DNA of 64,000 nucleotides from Flavobacterium microcysteis (GTDB lineage Bacteria > Bacteroidota > Bacteroidia > Flavobacteriales > Flavobacteriaceae), in assembly GCF_006385255.1 (NCBI RefSeq), contig NZ_VFJE01000055.1, forward strand, positions 186,001 to 250,000, read 5' to 3'. Below are positions 17,176 through 25,954 of this stretch, piece after piece. The translations under genes were made by a program, and so were the position numbers. The notes under the pieces are model-generated. The model had not been told where the DNA came from. It searched no databases and worked only from the letters and a program-made list of their open reading frames with translations. The stretch's first letter is position 1. Each line of letters starts with the position of its first letter.

Positions 17176-19068
17176 TTGCCCAGATCTATAATAAAATTTC
17201 TTATAGTATTTATTTGCTTGGTTTTACCAAAAAGCAATAGCTATGCTTTTAACCTACAGAAAGATTCCGTTCCCTATTATTTAGCCGAGTCAAAGAAAGT
17301 TGTCTACAGTGATTTTAAGCAAGCAGAAAAGCTGCTTAAAAAGGCTGAAACTGTTGCTCAAAAATCAAAAGACCCAATCCTGATTGCAGATGTAGCTCAT
17401 AATTATGGCGCTAGCTATTATATTGTGGGATCGTATGATGTTGCCCTAAAGAAATTTATGGAAGCTCTTTTGCTGTATGAAGCAAACAATCATACGCTGG
17501 GAATAGCCAAATGCCTTATTGGACAAGGGCTGATTCAGCAGGGAATTGGCAGAAACGAGGAAGCTATTAAATTGTTTAAAGGTGCCAACATCCTTATCCA
17601 TGAATTGAAAGATACCGTATTAGAGAGTAAGGTGTACTTTAATATAGGAATATCTCAGGTTGAGTTGAAGGATTATGAAAGTTCGTATAAGAATTTCCAT
17701 AAATCGTTGAAATTGGCAGCCCGGAATAAAGATGCAAATATGGAACATCTTTCCTTCAACAGGCTCGGAAATCTTCATTACCTGAAAAACGATCTGGATT
17801 CCTCTGCGTATTATTACCAAAAAGTATTAACCGATTCAGATCTGCCTAATGAATGGGAAAGATCATTTGCCTTTACAGGACTTTCAGAAGTTTATATCAA
17901 AAAAGGAAATTATAAAAAGGCGCAAGAATACGGGCTCAAAGGTTTAGAAGCAGCAAAAATAGCGCAGGCCAAATGGGATATTGCCAGGGCGGCAGAAATC
18001 TTGTCAATTGCCTACAAAAATGAAAATAACTATGAGATGGCTTTTAAGTATCTGGCAATCTGCAAATCATATAACGATTCGCTATTCAACGATACTAAAT
18101 TAAAAGAGATCAATCTTCTGCAATTAAAACGTAAAGAAGCTGAAAATGAAAAGCTTATAGCGAAAAATGAAGCAGCACAGCACAAGCTTAAAAACACACG
18201 ATTGTTTTCTGTTTCTGTCATATTGTTTATGCTTTATCTCTTGACCATTATTTACCAATACACCAAAAACACCAAGATTAAAGAAAAACTTTACAATGAA
18301 TTAGAGGTTAAAAATCAGGATATTGAAAACCAAAAAGTACTTATAACGGCTCAGAATCATAATTTGAGCGAATTAAACCAGACCAAGAACAGGCTGTTTT
18401 CAATATTATCGCATGATTTAAGATCGCCTATTGCTTCGATACAGCAGGTTTTGGGATTGTTGAAGGAAGGAGAAATCAGTGATGAAGAATTAAAAGTTCT
18501 CACGGAACATCTGATTACGCAGGTAGACAATACTTCTATTATGCTTAATAATATTCTGCATTGGTCGATGACGCAGTTAGATGGTGCTAAGATCAATAAA
18601 GAGAATGTTGATTTGGAAGCTGTTGTCAGAGATTCCATTGCGGCTTTGGAACTGACAGCAAAAGCAAAAGAAATTACGATTAGTCATATCAATTCACATG
18701 AAGATGTTATTGTAGATGCAGATAAAGGGCACGTACAGATTATACTCAATAACCTGTTATCTAATGCGATTAAGTTTACGCCGCTGGCAGGAACAATCGA
18801 AATAAACTATTCTGAAGACGATGTATTCCATAATATCCATATAACCGATTCCGGTGTTGGAATTTCTAAAGTCAAGATTGAAGAAATCCTAAACTTCGAT
18901 AAAAGAATGGTTTCTGAAAAAGGTACCGGATTTGAAGAAGGAACCGGTCTTGGGTTACTTTTGGTAAAACAGTTCTTGTCTGACAATAATGGTAAACTGG
19001 ATATTATTTACCATCATGAGGAAGGAACAGAATTTATTGCAGCTTTGCCAAAAGCTAAAAATTTCTAA
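17176..19068 (+). CDS. TPR-containing sensor histidine kinase
   Basis: 630 aa from a TTG start, the only start codon in the open frame before the signal sequence PRSIIKFLIVFICLVLPKSNSYAF. Residues about 40-300 are tetratricopeptide repeats (periplasmic). A transmembrane helix LFSVSVILFMLYLLTIIYQYT spans about 342-362, and a short coiled coil follows. Then comes HisKA with LFSILSHDLRSPIASIQQVL (phospho-acceptor His near 414) and the ATPase domain (N box ILNNLLSNAIKFTP, G1 HITDSGVGIS, G2 EGTGLGLLLVKQFL). No response regulator is adjacent, so it is an orphan kinase. It lies 52 bp after the HMG-CoA lyase gene, and transcriptional linkage is unclear. Confidence 0.9.
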   Translation: MPRSIIKFLIVFICLVLPKSNSYAFNLQKDSVPYYLAESKKVVYSDFKQAEKLLKKAETVAQKSKDPILIADVAHNYGASYYIVGSYDVALKKFMEALLLYEANNHTLGIAKCLIGQGLIQQGIGRNEEAIKLFKGANILIHELKDTVLESKVYFNIGISQVELKDYESSYKNFHKSLKLAARNKDANMEHLSFNRLGNLHYLKNDLDSSAYYYQKVLTDSDLPNEWERSFAFTGLSEVYIKKGNYKKAQEYGLKGLEAAKIAQAKWDIARAAEILSIAYKNENNYEMAFKYLAICKSYNDSLFNDTKLKEINLLQLKRKEAENEKLIAKNEAAQHKLKNTRLFSVSVILFMLYLLTIIYQYTKNTKIKEKLYNELEVKNQDIENQKVLITAQNHNLSELNQTKNRLFSILSHDLRSPIASIQQVLGLLKEGEISDEELKVLTEHLITQVDNTSIMLNNILHWSMTQLDGAKINKENVDLEAVVRDSIAALELTAKAKEITISHINSHEDVIVDADKGHVQIILNNLLSNAIKFTPLAGTIEINYSEDDVFHNIHITDSGVGISKVKIEEILNFDKRMVSEKGTGFEEGTGLGLLLVKQFLSDNNGKLDIIYHHEEGTEFIAALPKAKNF

Positions 19069-19105
19069 ATAAACAGTCAGATTTCCTTTTCTCCTGAAAA
19101 TTAAC

Positions 19106-19113
19106 TATATTTG
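19106..19113 (+). promoter_or_regulatory. -7 promoter box for guaB
   Basis: TATATTTG, exact consensus, 27 nt before the guaB ATG, preceded at about the right distance by a T-rich TTTTC stretch. Confidence 0.65.
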
Positions 19114-19140
19114 CACGCAATTTAACTACAAATTGCAACA

Positions 19141-20613
19141 ATGAAAGCACACTCAACTAAAGTTATAGGAGAAGGCCTAACCTATGATGATGTCCTCCTA
19201 ATTCCCAATTATTCTGAAGTTTTACCACGAGAAGTAAGCATTCAATCTAAATTTTCACGCAATATTACATTAAACGTTCCAATCGTTTCAGCAGCAATGG
19301 ATACGGTTACGGAAAGCGCTATGGCAATTGCTATGGCTCAGGAAGGCGGTATTGGCGTTTTGCATAAAAACATGACAATCGACCAACAGGCGGCTGAAGT
19401 AAGAAAAGTGAAAAGAGCTGAGTCAGGAATGATTATCGATCCGGTAACTTTGCCTTTGACAGCTACAGTTGGTGATGCCAAGCAAGTAATGAGAGAATAT
19501 AGCATAGGAGGTATTCCAGTGGTAGATGAAAATCAGATACTAAAAGGAATCGTTACCAATCGTGACTTGCGTTTCGAAAAAAACAATGCACGTTCCATCC
19601 TGGAAGTAATGACAACAGAGAAGTTGGTTACGGCTGGAGAAGGAACTACATTAGAAGTTGCTGAAGGAATACTGCAAAAGAATAAAATTGAAAAACTTCC
19701 GGTAGTAAATAATGACTATAAGCTGGTAGGTCTGATTACTTTTAGAGACATTACTAAGCTGACACAGAAACCAATCGCTAACAAAGACCGATTTGGTCGT
19801 TTGAGAGTTGCCGCTGCTTTAGGTGTTACTGCCGATGCAGTACAGAGAGCTGGCGCTTTAGTGGCAGCCGGAGTTGATGCGGTTATCATCGATACGGCTC
19901 ACGGACATACAAAAGGTGTGGTGGATGTATTGAAAAATGTAAAGAAAAGCTTCCCTGAATTGGATGTTGTTGTTGGAAATATCGCTACTCCAGAAGCTGC
20001 AAAATACTTAGTAGAAAATGGAGCAGATGGTATTAAAGTAGGAATTGGACCAGGTTCAATCTGTACAACTCGTGTGGTAGCCGGTGTAGGATTCCCTCAA
20101 TTTTCTGCTGTATTAGAAGTAGCTGCGGCTGTTAAAGGTTCAGGAGTTCCGGTAATTGCCGATGGTGGTATCCGTTATACAGGAGATATTCCAAAAGCGA
20201 TTGCTGCCGGTGCTGACTGCGTTATGTTAGGTTCGCTTTTAGCAGGAACAAAAGAATCTCCGGGTGAAACCATCATCTTTGAAGGAAGAAAATTCAAGTC
20301 CTATAGAGGAATGGGATCGGTTGAAGCCATGCAGGAAGGTTCTAAAGATCGTTATTTCCAGGATGTGGAAGACGATATCAAAAAACTAGTTCCGGAAGGA
20401 ATTGTTGGTCGTGTTCCATACAAAGGAGAATTGTTGGAAAGCATGCTTCAATTTGTAGGTGGACTTAGAGCAGGAATGGGCTATTGTGGTTCTAAAGACA
20501 TTCAGACTTTACAAGAAACAGGTCGTTTTGTTAGGATTACTGCCAGCGGTATTGGTGAAAGCCATCCGCATAATGTGACCATTACAAAAGAAGCGCCAAA
20601 TTATTCCAGATAA
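19141..20613 (+). CDS. guaB: Inosine-5'-monophosphate dehydrogenase
   Basis: 490 aa. It converts IMP to XMP with NAD+, the committed step of GMP synthesis. The barrel begins [21 protein letters not shown] and has [29 protein letters not shown]. Two CBS domains occupy about 95-205. The catalytic loop [20 protein letters not shown] near 300-319 contains the nucleophilic Cys, and the flap region has [11 protein letters not shown] (about 388-398). Full length, single gene with its own promoter and terminator. Confidence 0.98.
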   Translation: MKAHSTKVIGEGLTYDDVLLIPNYSEVLPREVSIQSKFSRNITLNVPIVSAAMDTVTESAMAIAMAQEGGIGVLHKNMTIDQQAAEVRKVKRAESGMIIDPVTLPLTATVGDAKQVMREYSIGGIPVVDENQILKGIVTNRDLRFEKNNARSILEVMTTEKLVTAGEGTTLEVAEGILQKNKIEKLPVVNNDYKLVGLITFRDITKLTQKPIANKDRFGRLRVAAALGVTADAVQRAGALVAAGVDAVIIDTAHGHTKGVVDVLKNVKKSFPELDVVVGNIATPEAAKYLVENGADGIKVGIGPGSICTTRVVAGVGFPQFSAVLEVAAAVKGSGVPVIADGGIRYTGDIPKAIAAGADCVMLGSLLAGTKESPGETIIFEGRKFKSYRGMGSVEAMQEGSKDRYFQDVEDDIKKLVPEGIVGRVPYKGELLESMLQFVGGLRAGMGYCGSKDIQTLQETGRFVRITASGIGESHPHNVTITKEAPNYSR

Positions 20614-20633
20614 TTTTTCTCAATACTATATAC

Positions 20634-20667
20634 AACCGGAGTTCATTTATGTTCTCCGGTTTTTTTA
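20634..20667 (+). terminator. guaB terminator
   Basis: Stem AACCGGAG (20634-20641) with CTCCGGTT (20654-20661), 12-nt loop, then a T-run to 20667. It lies just before the stop of the opposing antiporter gene. Confidence 0.88.
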
Positions 20668-20668
20668 T

Positions 20669-22543
20669 TTATGTTGAAGTATCTTTTTTCAGATTTTCGC
20701 TATCCCAGGCATGGTCATCGGGTCCCATAGGATTGAGCAAATCGCTTTTGAAAAGTTGTTCCTGCATTTCGATTTCTTCCATAGCCGAAATCATAAAAGC
20801 CTTCTTGTCATGGCGTTTTTTGGCGAGCCTAAATATGGCATCTTCGTCATATTTGATAAACCGCTGTCCTTGTCGGGTTGCAGAATAACGACGATGGCCT
20901 AAATAAACCAAAGCATCAATGCCCAGGTGTACAGCGCTATAAAGATTTTCACGGTAAATGTTTTCAATTCCCATGTCAATTATCTCAAAAGCATCATTCC
21001 TGTTTCGGGCTCTCGCCAGAATTTTCAAATGCGGGAAATGTTTTTTAAGCATTTCAATTACGATGAGGTTTACGGTTGGGTTGTCAATTGCCGCAATAAA
21101 CAGTTTTGCATTTTCACAACCGGCAGCTTTGAGCAACTCCAATCGGGTAGCATCGCCATAATATACTTTAAAGCCCATTTTTCGGAGTGAATCTACACGG
21201 TCAGAATCGAGGTCAAGGATGGTTGCCGGAATTTTGTTGGTTTTTAAAAGACGACCTATTGTACTTCCGAAATTTCCAAAACCAGCAATGATTACCTCGT
21301 TGTTTTCATTGATTTCGTCATAGGTGTTGGATTCTTTTTCTTTTATACCAAAATAAGGATCAATCAGTCTTTCGTTAATAAGTAGCAGGAAAGGAGTAGC
21401 AATCATACTGATGGCAATAATAGCCATAATCTGGTTGGCGAGCATATTGGGGATGATATTCAATTGCATGGAAAAACTCATGATTACAAATCCGAATTCT
21501 CCTGCCTGGCTCAAACCAATAGAAAAGATAAAGTTCTGGTCGATTTTTTTATTGTACAGTTTCCCGATTCCTAAAAACACGAAGAACTTGATCATCGTGA
21601 GTATAAACCCGAAAATCAGGATAAAGGCAGGATTGTCGATAATCAGCCTAAAGTTTATGGAAGCACCAACGCCAATAAAAAACAATCCTAAAAACAGTCC
21701 TTTGAAAGGAGCAATATCGCCTTCGAGTTCGTGGCGGAATTCCGAATTGGCCAAAACCACTCCTGCCATAAAAGCACCCAAAGCTGGGCTTAACCCAACT
21801 ATCTGCATTAAATAGGAAACACCCAATACTAACAGCAATGCCGAAGCGGTGAATAACTCCTGTAATCTCGTTTTAGCAATAATATGGAGCAAAGGCACGA
21901 TAATATATTTCCCGCCAAAATAAATAGCACCAATAACTCCTGTTACGATTAAGGTTTGTAACCATCCATCCAGATTTGAAATCAGGGAATGATGCAGGTC
22001 TTCATCAGGAATAATGTTAGAACTGGAAGCTAATAAGGGAATAAGAGCAAGTATAGGAATGACGGCTATATCCTGAAAGAGCAACACGGCAAAAGAAGAA
22101 CGCCCAACCGATGTTTGTAACATTCCTTTTTCTTTGAGTGTCTGCAATACGATAGCAGTTGAAGATAATGATAAGGCCAGCGAAATAGTTAGTGAAGTTT
22201 GCCAGTTCCAGTCAAAAATAATACAGGAACAGATAAAAAGCACCAAAGAAGTAATGCCCACCTGAAGCGATCCCATGCCTAAAATGAAACGCCTCATTTT
22301 CCAGAATTTGTAGGGATCTAATTCCAATCCGATTAAGAACAGCATCATGACTACGCCAAATTCAGCAAAATGCATCAAGTCTTGTCCTTCAGACCCGATA
22401 AAACCCATGACGAAAGGCCCGATAATAATTCCTGAAAACAGATAGCCTAAGATGGAACTCAACCCGATTTTTTTGGCTATCGGGACACAGATTACCGCTG
22501 CGGCCAGATAGATGATTGCCTGAAGAAAAAAACTATTTTCCAT
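20669..22543 (-). CDS. Kef-type monovalent cation:proton antiporter (CPA2) with TrkA-N domain
   Basis: 624 aa. About 12-13 membrane segments fill residues 1-385 (Na/H exchanger fold; SAGQ-like LSQAGEFGFVIMSF near 348). A cytoplasmic RCK/TrkA-N domain follows, starting EVIIAGFGNFGSTIGRLL near 414 with the GxGxxG nucleotide site. Family members (KefB/KefC) export K+ in exchange for H+ and are gated by ligands at the RCK domain. The gene is separated by 1 bp from the upstream flavodoxin-like KefF/KefG-type gene, matching the known antiporter-ancillary pairing. Confidence 0.93.
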   Translation of the reverse strand: MENSFFLQAIIYLAAAVICVPIAKKIGLSSILGYLFSGIIIGPFVMGFIGSEGQDLMHFAEFGVVMMLFLIGLELDPYKFWKMRRFILGMGSLQVGITSLVLFICSCIIFDWNWQTSLTISLALSLSSTAIVLQTLKEKGMLQTSVGRSSFAVLLFQDIAVIPILALIPLLASSSNIIPDEDLHHSLISNLDGWLQTLIVTGVIGAIYFGGKYIIVPLLHIIAKTRLQELFTASALLLVLGVSYLMQIVGLSPALGAFMAGVVLANSEFRHELEGDIAPFKGLFLGLFFIGVGASINFRLIIDNPAFILIFGFILTMIKFFVFLGIGKLYNKKIDQNFIFSIGLSQAGEFGFVIMSFSMQLNIIPNMLANQIMAIIAISMIATPFLLLINERLIDPYFGIKEKESNTYDEINENNEVIIAGFGNFGSTIGRLLKTNKIPATILDLDSDRVDSLRKMGFKVYYGDATRLELLKAAGCENAKLFIAAIDNPTVNLIVIEMLKKHFPHLKILARARNRNDAFEIIDMGIENIYRENLYSAVHLGIDALVYLGHRRYSATRQGQRFIKYDEDAIFRLAKKRHDKKAFMISAMEEIEMQEQLFKSDLLNPMGPDDHAWDSENLKKDTST

Positions 22544-22544
22544 G

Positions 22545-23150
22545 TCAAATATTTTTAGATTGCATCCAATCGTTCATGTAGAAAAACTCCTGTATTTTTA
22601 GGATATCAACTTCGTTATTTTCAAGATAGGTAAGCAGCCGTGCGTAGGAGGCTGCTTTTTCGTGGCAAGTCTGTTCGTCTATTTTATGTGTGCCGTGAAT
22701 TACAAAAGGCGGCAGGTATTCCATACGGCAGACTTTGGCAGTCTGGCTAAAAGGTCGCAATAGTTCCGGTATTGTAAACAAATGTAATCCTTCTTCCGAA
22801 TAATTTTCGGCATTGGCTCCGGTAGTAATGGCCTGGAAAATGATTTTGTCTTGTAGTGCTAATCCGTGTTTTCCATAAGCCCAGCCATATTCCAGAACCA
22901 TATCAATCCATTGTTTCAACAAAGGCGGGCAACTGTACCAATACATTGGGTGTTGCCAGATGATAATGTCATGCTGTTTTAGCAGTTCCTGTTCGTACTT
23001 GACATCAATATCAAGTTCTGGGTAAAGTTCGTATAAATCGTGAAAGGTGATGTTTTCGGAATCCGGGATATGTCCCGCTATAATTCTATTCGCAAAAGAT
23101 TTTTCGAATAAAGGATGAGCAAACAATATTAAAATTTTGTTCTTTAACAT
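22545..23150 (-). CDS. KefF/KefG-like NAD(P)H oxidoreductase (flavodoxin fold)
   Basis: 201 aa. KILILFAHPLFEKSFANRII at the N-terminus, then the HDIIIWQHPMYWYSCPPLLKQWIDMVLEYGWAYG block (about 80-113), are the hallmark of the flavodoxin-fold NAD(P)H dehydrogenase family that includes KefF, KefG and MdaB. The gene immediately precedes the antiporter gene on the same strand (1-bp gap), so it is very likely its ancillary subunit, needed for full K+ efflux activity and possibly sensing quinones or electrophiles. Upstream is a heptamer array that replaces an ordinary promoter spacer. Confidence 0.9.
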   Translation of the reverse strand: MLKNKILILFAHPLFEKSFANRIIAGHIPDSENITFHDLYELYPELDIDVKYEQELLKQHDIIIWQHPMYWYSCPPLLKQWIDMVLEYGWAYGKHGLALQDKIIFQAITTGANAENYSEEGLHLFTIPELLRPFSQTAKVCRMEYLPPFVIHGTHKIDEQTCHEKAASYARLLTYLENNEVDILKIQEFFYMNDWMQSKNI

Positions 23151-23160
23151 CGATTTAGTT

Positions 23161-23244
23161 GATAGTGGTTGGTGGATAGGTTATAGTTGATAGTGTATGG
23201 TGGATAGTTTATAGTTGATAATGTATGGTGGATAGTTTATAGTT
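23161..23244 (+). repeat. Heptamer array, family B (12 units)
   Basis: Twelve uninterrupted 7-bp units (GATAGTG, TATAGTT, GATAGTT, TATGGTG, GTTGGTG and close variants). A higher-order repeat of about 35 bp is visible within it. It lies immediately upstream of the KefF/KefG-like start codon. Confidence 0.88.
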
Positions 23245-23301
23245 GGGGTGTGCTTTGGTAATTTAAATGTCGGGAAAAAAAAGAAATTGGCAAAAAAAAA
23301 A

Positions 23302-23333
23302 TCTCGAGCAGTATTGTATGTTGTTGCTCGAGA
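23302..23333 (-). terminator. purB terminator
   Basis: Nine-base stem TCTCGAGCA (23302-23310) with TGCTCGAGA (23325-23333), 14-nt loop. The minus strand continues into a run of T (complement of the A-run at 23291-23301). Confidence 0.9.
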
Positions 23334-23361
23334 CTTTTTATAGTATTTGAATTTTTAAATC

Positions 23362-24708
23362 TTAGATTCCTAAGTAATTGCTTGGCGTAATTACTAGCAA
23401 TTCTGCTTTTACGCTGTCAGAGACATCCAAAGTTTTGATAAAATTATGGATAGATTCCTTGTTCATGACTTCGTTGGTTCTTGTAAGTCCTTTTAAGGCT
23501 TCGTATGGATTCGGGTAGCCTTCTCTTCTCAGGATAGTTTGGATAGCCTCGGCAACAACAGCCCAGTTTCTTTCCAAATCTTCTTCAAATTTCGCTGCGT
23601 TCAGCAATAATTTGTTCAATCCTTTTAAGGTAGCTTCAAAACCAATAAGCGTATGTCCCATTGGTACGCCAATATTTCTCAATACCGTACTATCGGTAAG
23701 GTCTCTCTGTAATCGTGATAATGGAAGTTTGGCAGAAAGGTGCTCGAAAATGGCGTTTGCAATTCCAAGGTTTCCTTCTGAATTTTCAAAATCAATTGGA
23801 TTCACTTTATGTGGCATAGCAGACGATCCAACTTCACCGGCTTTGATTTTCTGCTTGAAATAATCCATCGATACATACGTCCAGATGTCTCTGTCAAGGT
23901 CAATCAGGATAGTGTTGATTCGTTTCAGTGCATCAAAAAATGCAGCAAAATGGTCGTAATGTTCAATCTGTGTTGTTGGGAACGAATGTTGTAATCCCAA
24001 AGTTCCTTCTACGAAATCTTTTCCGAACTGTTTCCAGTCAATCTGTTTGTAAGCAACGTGATGCGCATTGAAATTTCCGGTTGCTCCTCCAAATTTGGCA
24101 GCAAAAGGAACATTAAAAAGAAGGCGCATCTGTTCTTCCAGTCTTTCTACAAACACAGCTATTTCTTTACCTAATCGGGTAGGAGAAGCAGGCTGTCCGT
24201 GAGTTCTGGCTAACATCGGTACGTTTGCCCATTCGGTGCTTAATTCTTTAAGTTTAGCTGTCAGCTCAATTAGCGATTTAAGATATACTTCCTGAAAAGC
24301 TTCTTTGGTTGATAACGGAATTGCAGTATTGTTGATGTCTTGTGAAGTCAATCCAAAATGGATAAACTCTTTATATTCGGATAATCCGAGTTTGTCAAAA
24401 GCTTCTTTGATAAAATACTCTACGGCCTTGACATCGTGATTTGTTGTTTTTTCAATTTCCTTGATGGCTTTGGCATCCTCAGCGCTGAAATTTTTGTAGA
24501 TAGCTCTCAGGCTGTCAAATAGCGATGCGTCTACAGTTTTTAGCTGTGGCAAAGGAATCTGGCAAAGTGAAATGAAATATTCTATTTCAACAAGCACCCG
24601 ATAACGGATCAGTGCTTCTTCTGAGAAATAAGGTGATAAGGAATACGTTTTGCTTCTATATCGCCCGTCGATAGGAGATATAGCGTTTAGTTCAGTTAGC
24701 GTTGTCAT
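23362..24708 (-). CDS. purB: Adenylosuccinate lyase
   Basis: 448 aa. It cleaves adenylosuccinate and SAICAR, releasing fumarate, in purine synthesis. The N-terminus LNAISPIDGRYRSKT is typical. TSQDINNTAIPL and MLARTHGQPASPTRLGKE (catalytic His near residue 166) are the fumarase-superfamily blocks, and GSSAMPHKVNPIDFENSEGN near 290-310 is the superfamily signature containing the catalytic Ser on the flexible loop. This long form resembles the E. coli type. It has its own promoter box (24728-24735) and terminator. Confidence 0.97.
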   Translation of the reverse strand: MTTLTELNAISPIDGRYRSKTYSLSPYFSEEALIRYRVLVEIEYFISLCQIPLPQLKTVDASLFDSLRAIYKNFSAEDAKAIKEIEKTTNHDVKAVEYFIKEAFDKLGLSEYKEFIHFGLTSQDINNTAIPLSTKEAFQEVYLKSLIELTAKLKELSTEWANVPMLARTHGQPASPTRLGKEIAVFVERLEEQMRLLFNVPFAAKFGGATGNFNAHHVAYKQIDWKQFGKDFVEGTLGLQHSFPTTQIEHYDHFAAFFDALKRINTILIDLDRDIWTYVSMDYFKQKIKAGEVGSSAMPHKVNPIDFENSEGNLGIANAIFEHLSAKLPLSRLQRDLTDSTVLRNIGVPMGHTLIGFEATLKGLNKLLLNAAKFEEDLERNWAVVAEAIQTILRREGYPNPYEALKGLTRTNEVMNKESIHNFIKTLDVSDSVKAELLVITPSNYLGI

Positions 24709-24727
24709 TTTGTGTTGTTATTAAGCG

Positions 24728-24735
24728 CAAATATA
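24728..24735 (-). promoter_or_regulatory. -7 promoter box for purB
   Basis: Minus strand TATATTTG, exact consensus, 19 nt upstream of the purB ATG at 24708. Confidence 0.62.
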
Positions 24736-24773
24736 CTTTATCTGTCTGACGTATAAAAGATAAAAAAGCGATA

Positions 24774-25466
24774 TTAGGCAAGCAGAAGCAGCTTTTCTTT
24801 TAAGATTTTCATGCCTTCCGAAGCCGTTTTGGGAATAACTTCCAATTCATTGCTTAGGTTTGTAATTCGGGCGGGTTTTAAATCGATATAATATAAAGGT
24901 GTTCCCGGTTTTGCAAAATCAACCAAACCTGCGGCCGGATATACCTGCAATGAGGTTCCTACCACGGCAAAGAAATCGGCATCATGGGTGATTCTTACGG
25001 CTTCATCTAAAGCGGGTACAGATTCGCCAAACCATACGATATGCGGACGGAGCTGATGTCCGTTGTTGTCCAGATTCCCTAAAAACAAATCATCTTTCCA
25101 ATCTATAATATGACGATGGTTTTGTACACTGCGTGCTTTGAGCAATTCTCCATGCAGATGCAATACTTTGCTGCTTCCGGCTCTTTCGTGTAGATCGTCT
25201 ACATTTTGCGTAATGATATATACATCGAAGTGCTGTTCTAATTCCGCCAGTATTATATGAGCGCCATTAGGTAGGACTTCTTTAAGTTGTTGGCGCCTTT
25301 TGTTGTAGAAATCCAAAACCAACTCAGGATTTTTTTTCCAGCCTTCGGGTGATGCGACTTCCATAATGTCGTGACCTTCCCACAATCCGTCTGAGTCACG
25401 AAAAGTTTTGATGCCGCTTTCAGCACTGATTCCGGCTCCGGTAAGAACTACAAGTTTCTTTTTCAT
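24774..25466 (-). CDS. cobB: SIR2-family NAD-dependent protein deacylase
   Basis: 230 aa. It removes acyl groups from lysines with NAD+. Motifs: VVLTGAGISAESGIKTFRDSDGLW (residues 5-28), TQNVDDLHERAGS (NAD pocket) and VLHLHGELLKAR with the catalytic His near 117. LRPHIVWFGESVP and the C-terminal AVVGTSLQVYPAAG complete the Rossmann fold. The Tyr/Arg pair that marks desuccinylases cannot be judged with certainty. The zinc-ribbon region has no cysteine at all (RSVQNHRHII... then LDNNGHQLRPH). It overlaps the upstream HxlR gene by 4 bp (ATGA), so the two are translationally coupled. Confidence 0.92.
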   Translation of the reverse strand: MKKKLVVLTGAGISAESGIKTFRDSDGLWEGHDIMEVASPEGWKKNPELVLDFYNKRRQQLKEVLPNGAHIILAELEQHFDVYIITQNVDDLHERAGSSKVLHLHGELLKARSVQNHRHIIDWKDDLFLGNLDNNGHQLRPHIVWFGESVPALDEAVRITHDADFFAVVGTSLQVYPAAGLVDFAKPGTPLYYIDLKPARITNLSNELEVIPKTASEGMKILKEKLLLLA

Positions 25467-25822
25467 AGTGTTTGTGTTTCAGGATGTAGGGTTTCTTTTT
25501 CCAATAGTAATTTTCCCCAATCGTTTAATTGCCATAAAACCAAGACAAGCTTTTCTCCTAATTCGGTCAAAGAGTATTCCACTCTGGGTGGCAGTTCATT
25601 AAAAGTTTCTTTGGTTAAGATACCATCTTTTTCCAATTCTTTCAATTGCTGGTTCAATACACGGCGATCTACTTTGGCAATGCCTCTTAAAAATTCACTA
25701 GGGCGTTTTTTGCCTTCGTTGATTTGCCATACGATAGGGATTTTCCATTTTCCGGATATAGAATTTACAGCAATTTCTAATGGACATATTTTATTTTCGG
25801 TTGCTCTTTCCTTTGTTTTCAT
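25463..25822 (-). CDS. HxlR-family transcriptional regulator
   Basis: 119 aa winged-helix protein. CPLEIAVNSISGKWKIPIVWQI (Cys near residue 13, common in redox-responsive HxlR/YodB members) is followed by RPSEFLRGIAKVDRRVLNQQLKELEKDGILTKE, the recognition helix and wing, and LPPRVEYSLTELGEKL. It shares a 4-bp overlap with the sirtuin gene and probably controls that transcript. The single N-terminal Cys suggests thiol-based sensing, which is inference. Confidence 0.92.
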   Translation of the reverse strand: MKTKERATENKICPLEIAVNSISGKWKIPIVWQINEGKKRPSEFLRGIAKVDRRVLNQQLKELEKDGILTKETFNELPPRVEYSLTELGEKLVLVLWQLNDWGKLLLEKETLHPETQTL

Positions 25823-25954
25823 AAAATTGACTTTTTGCTCACTAGGGGATAAAAATATGCGGTATTGCCTATCTGCACCAGATTTAGGATTTTTACAAAA
25901 ATAATCAAAGAAAGATTACAAGGCATATCATTCTTGAAGAAACATTATTAGGTT

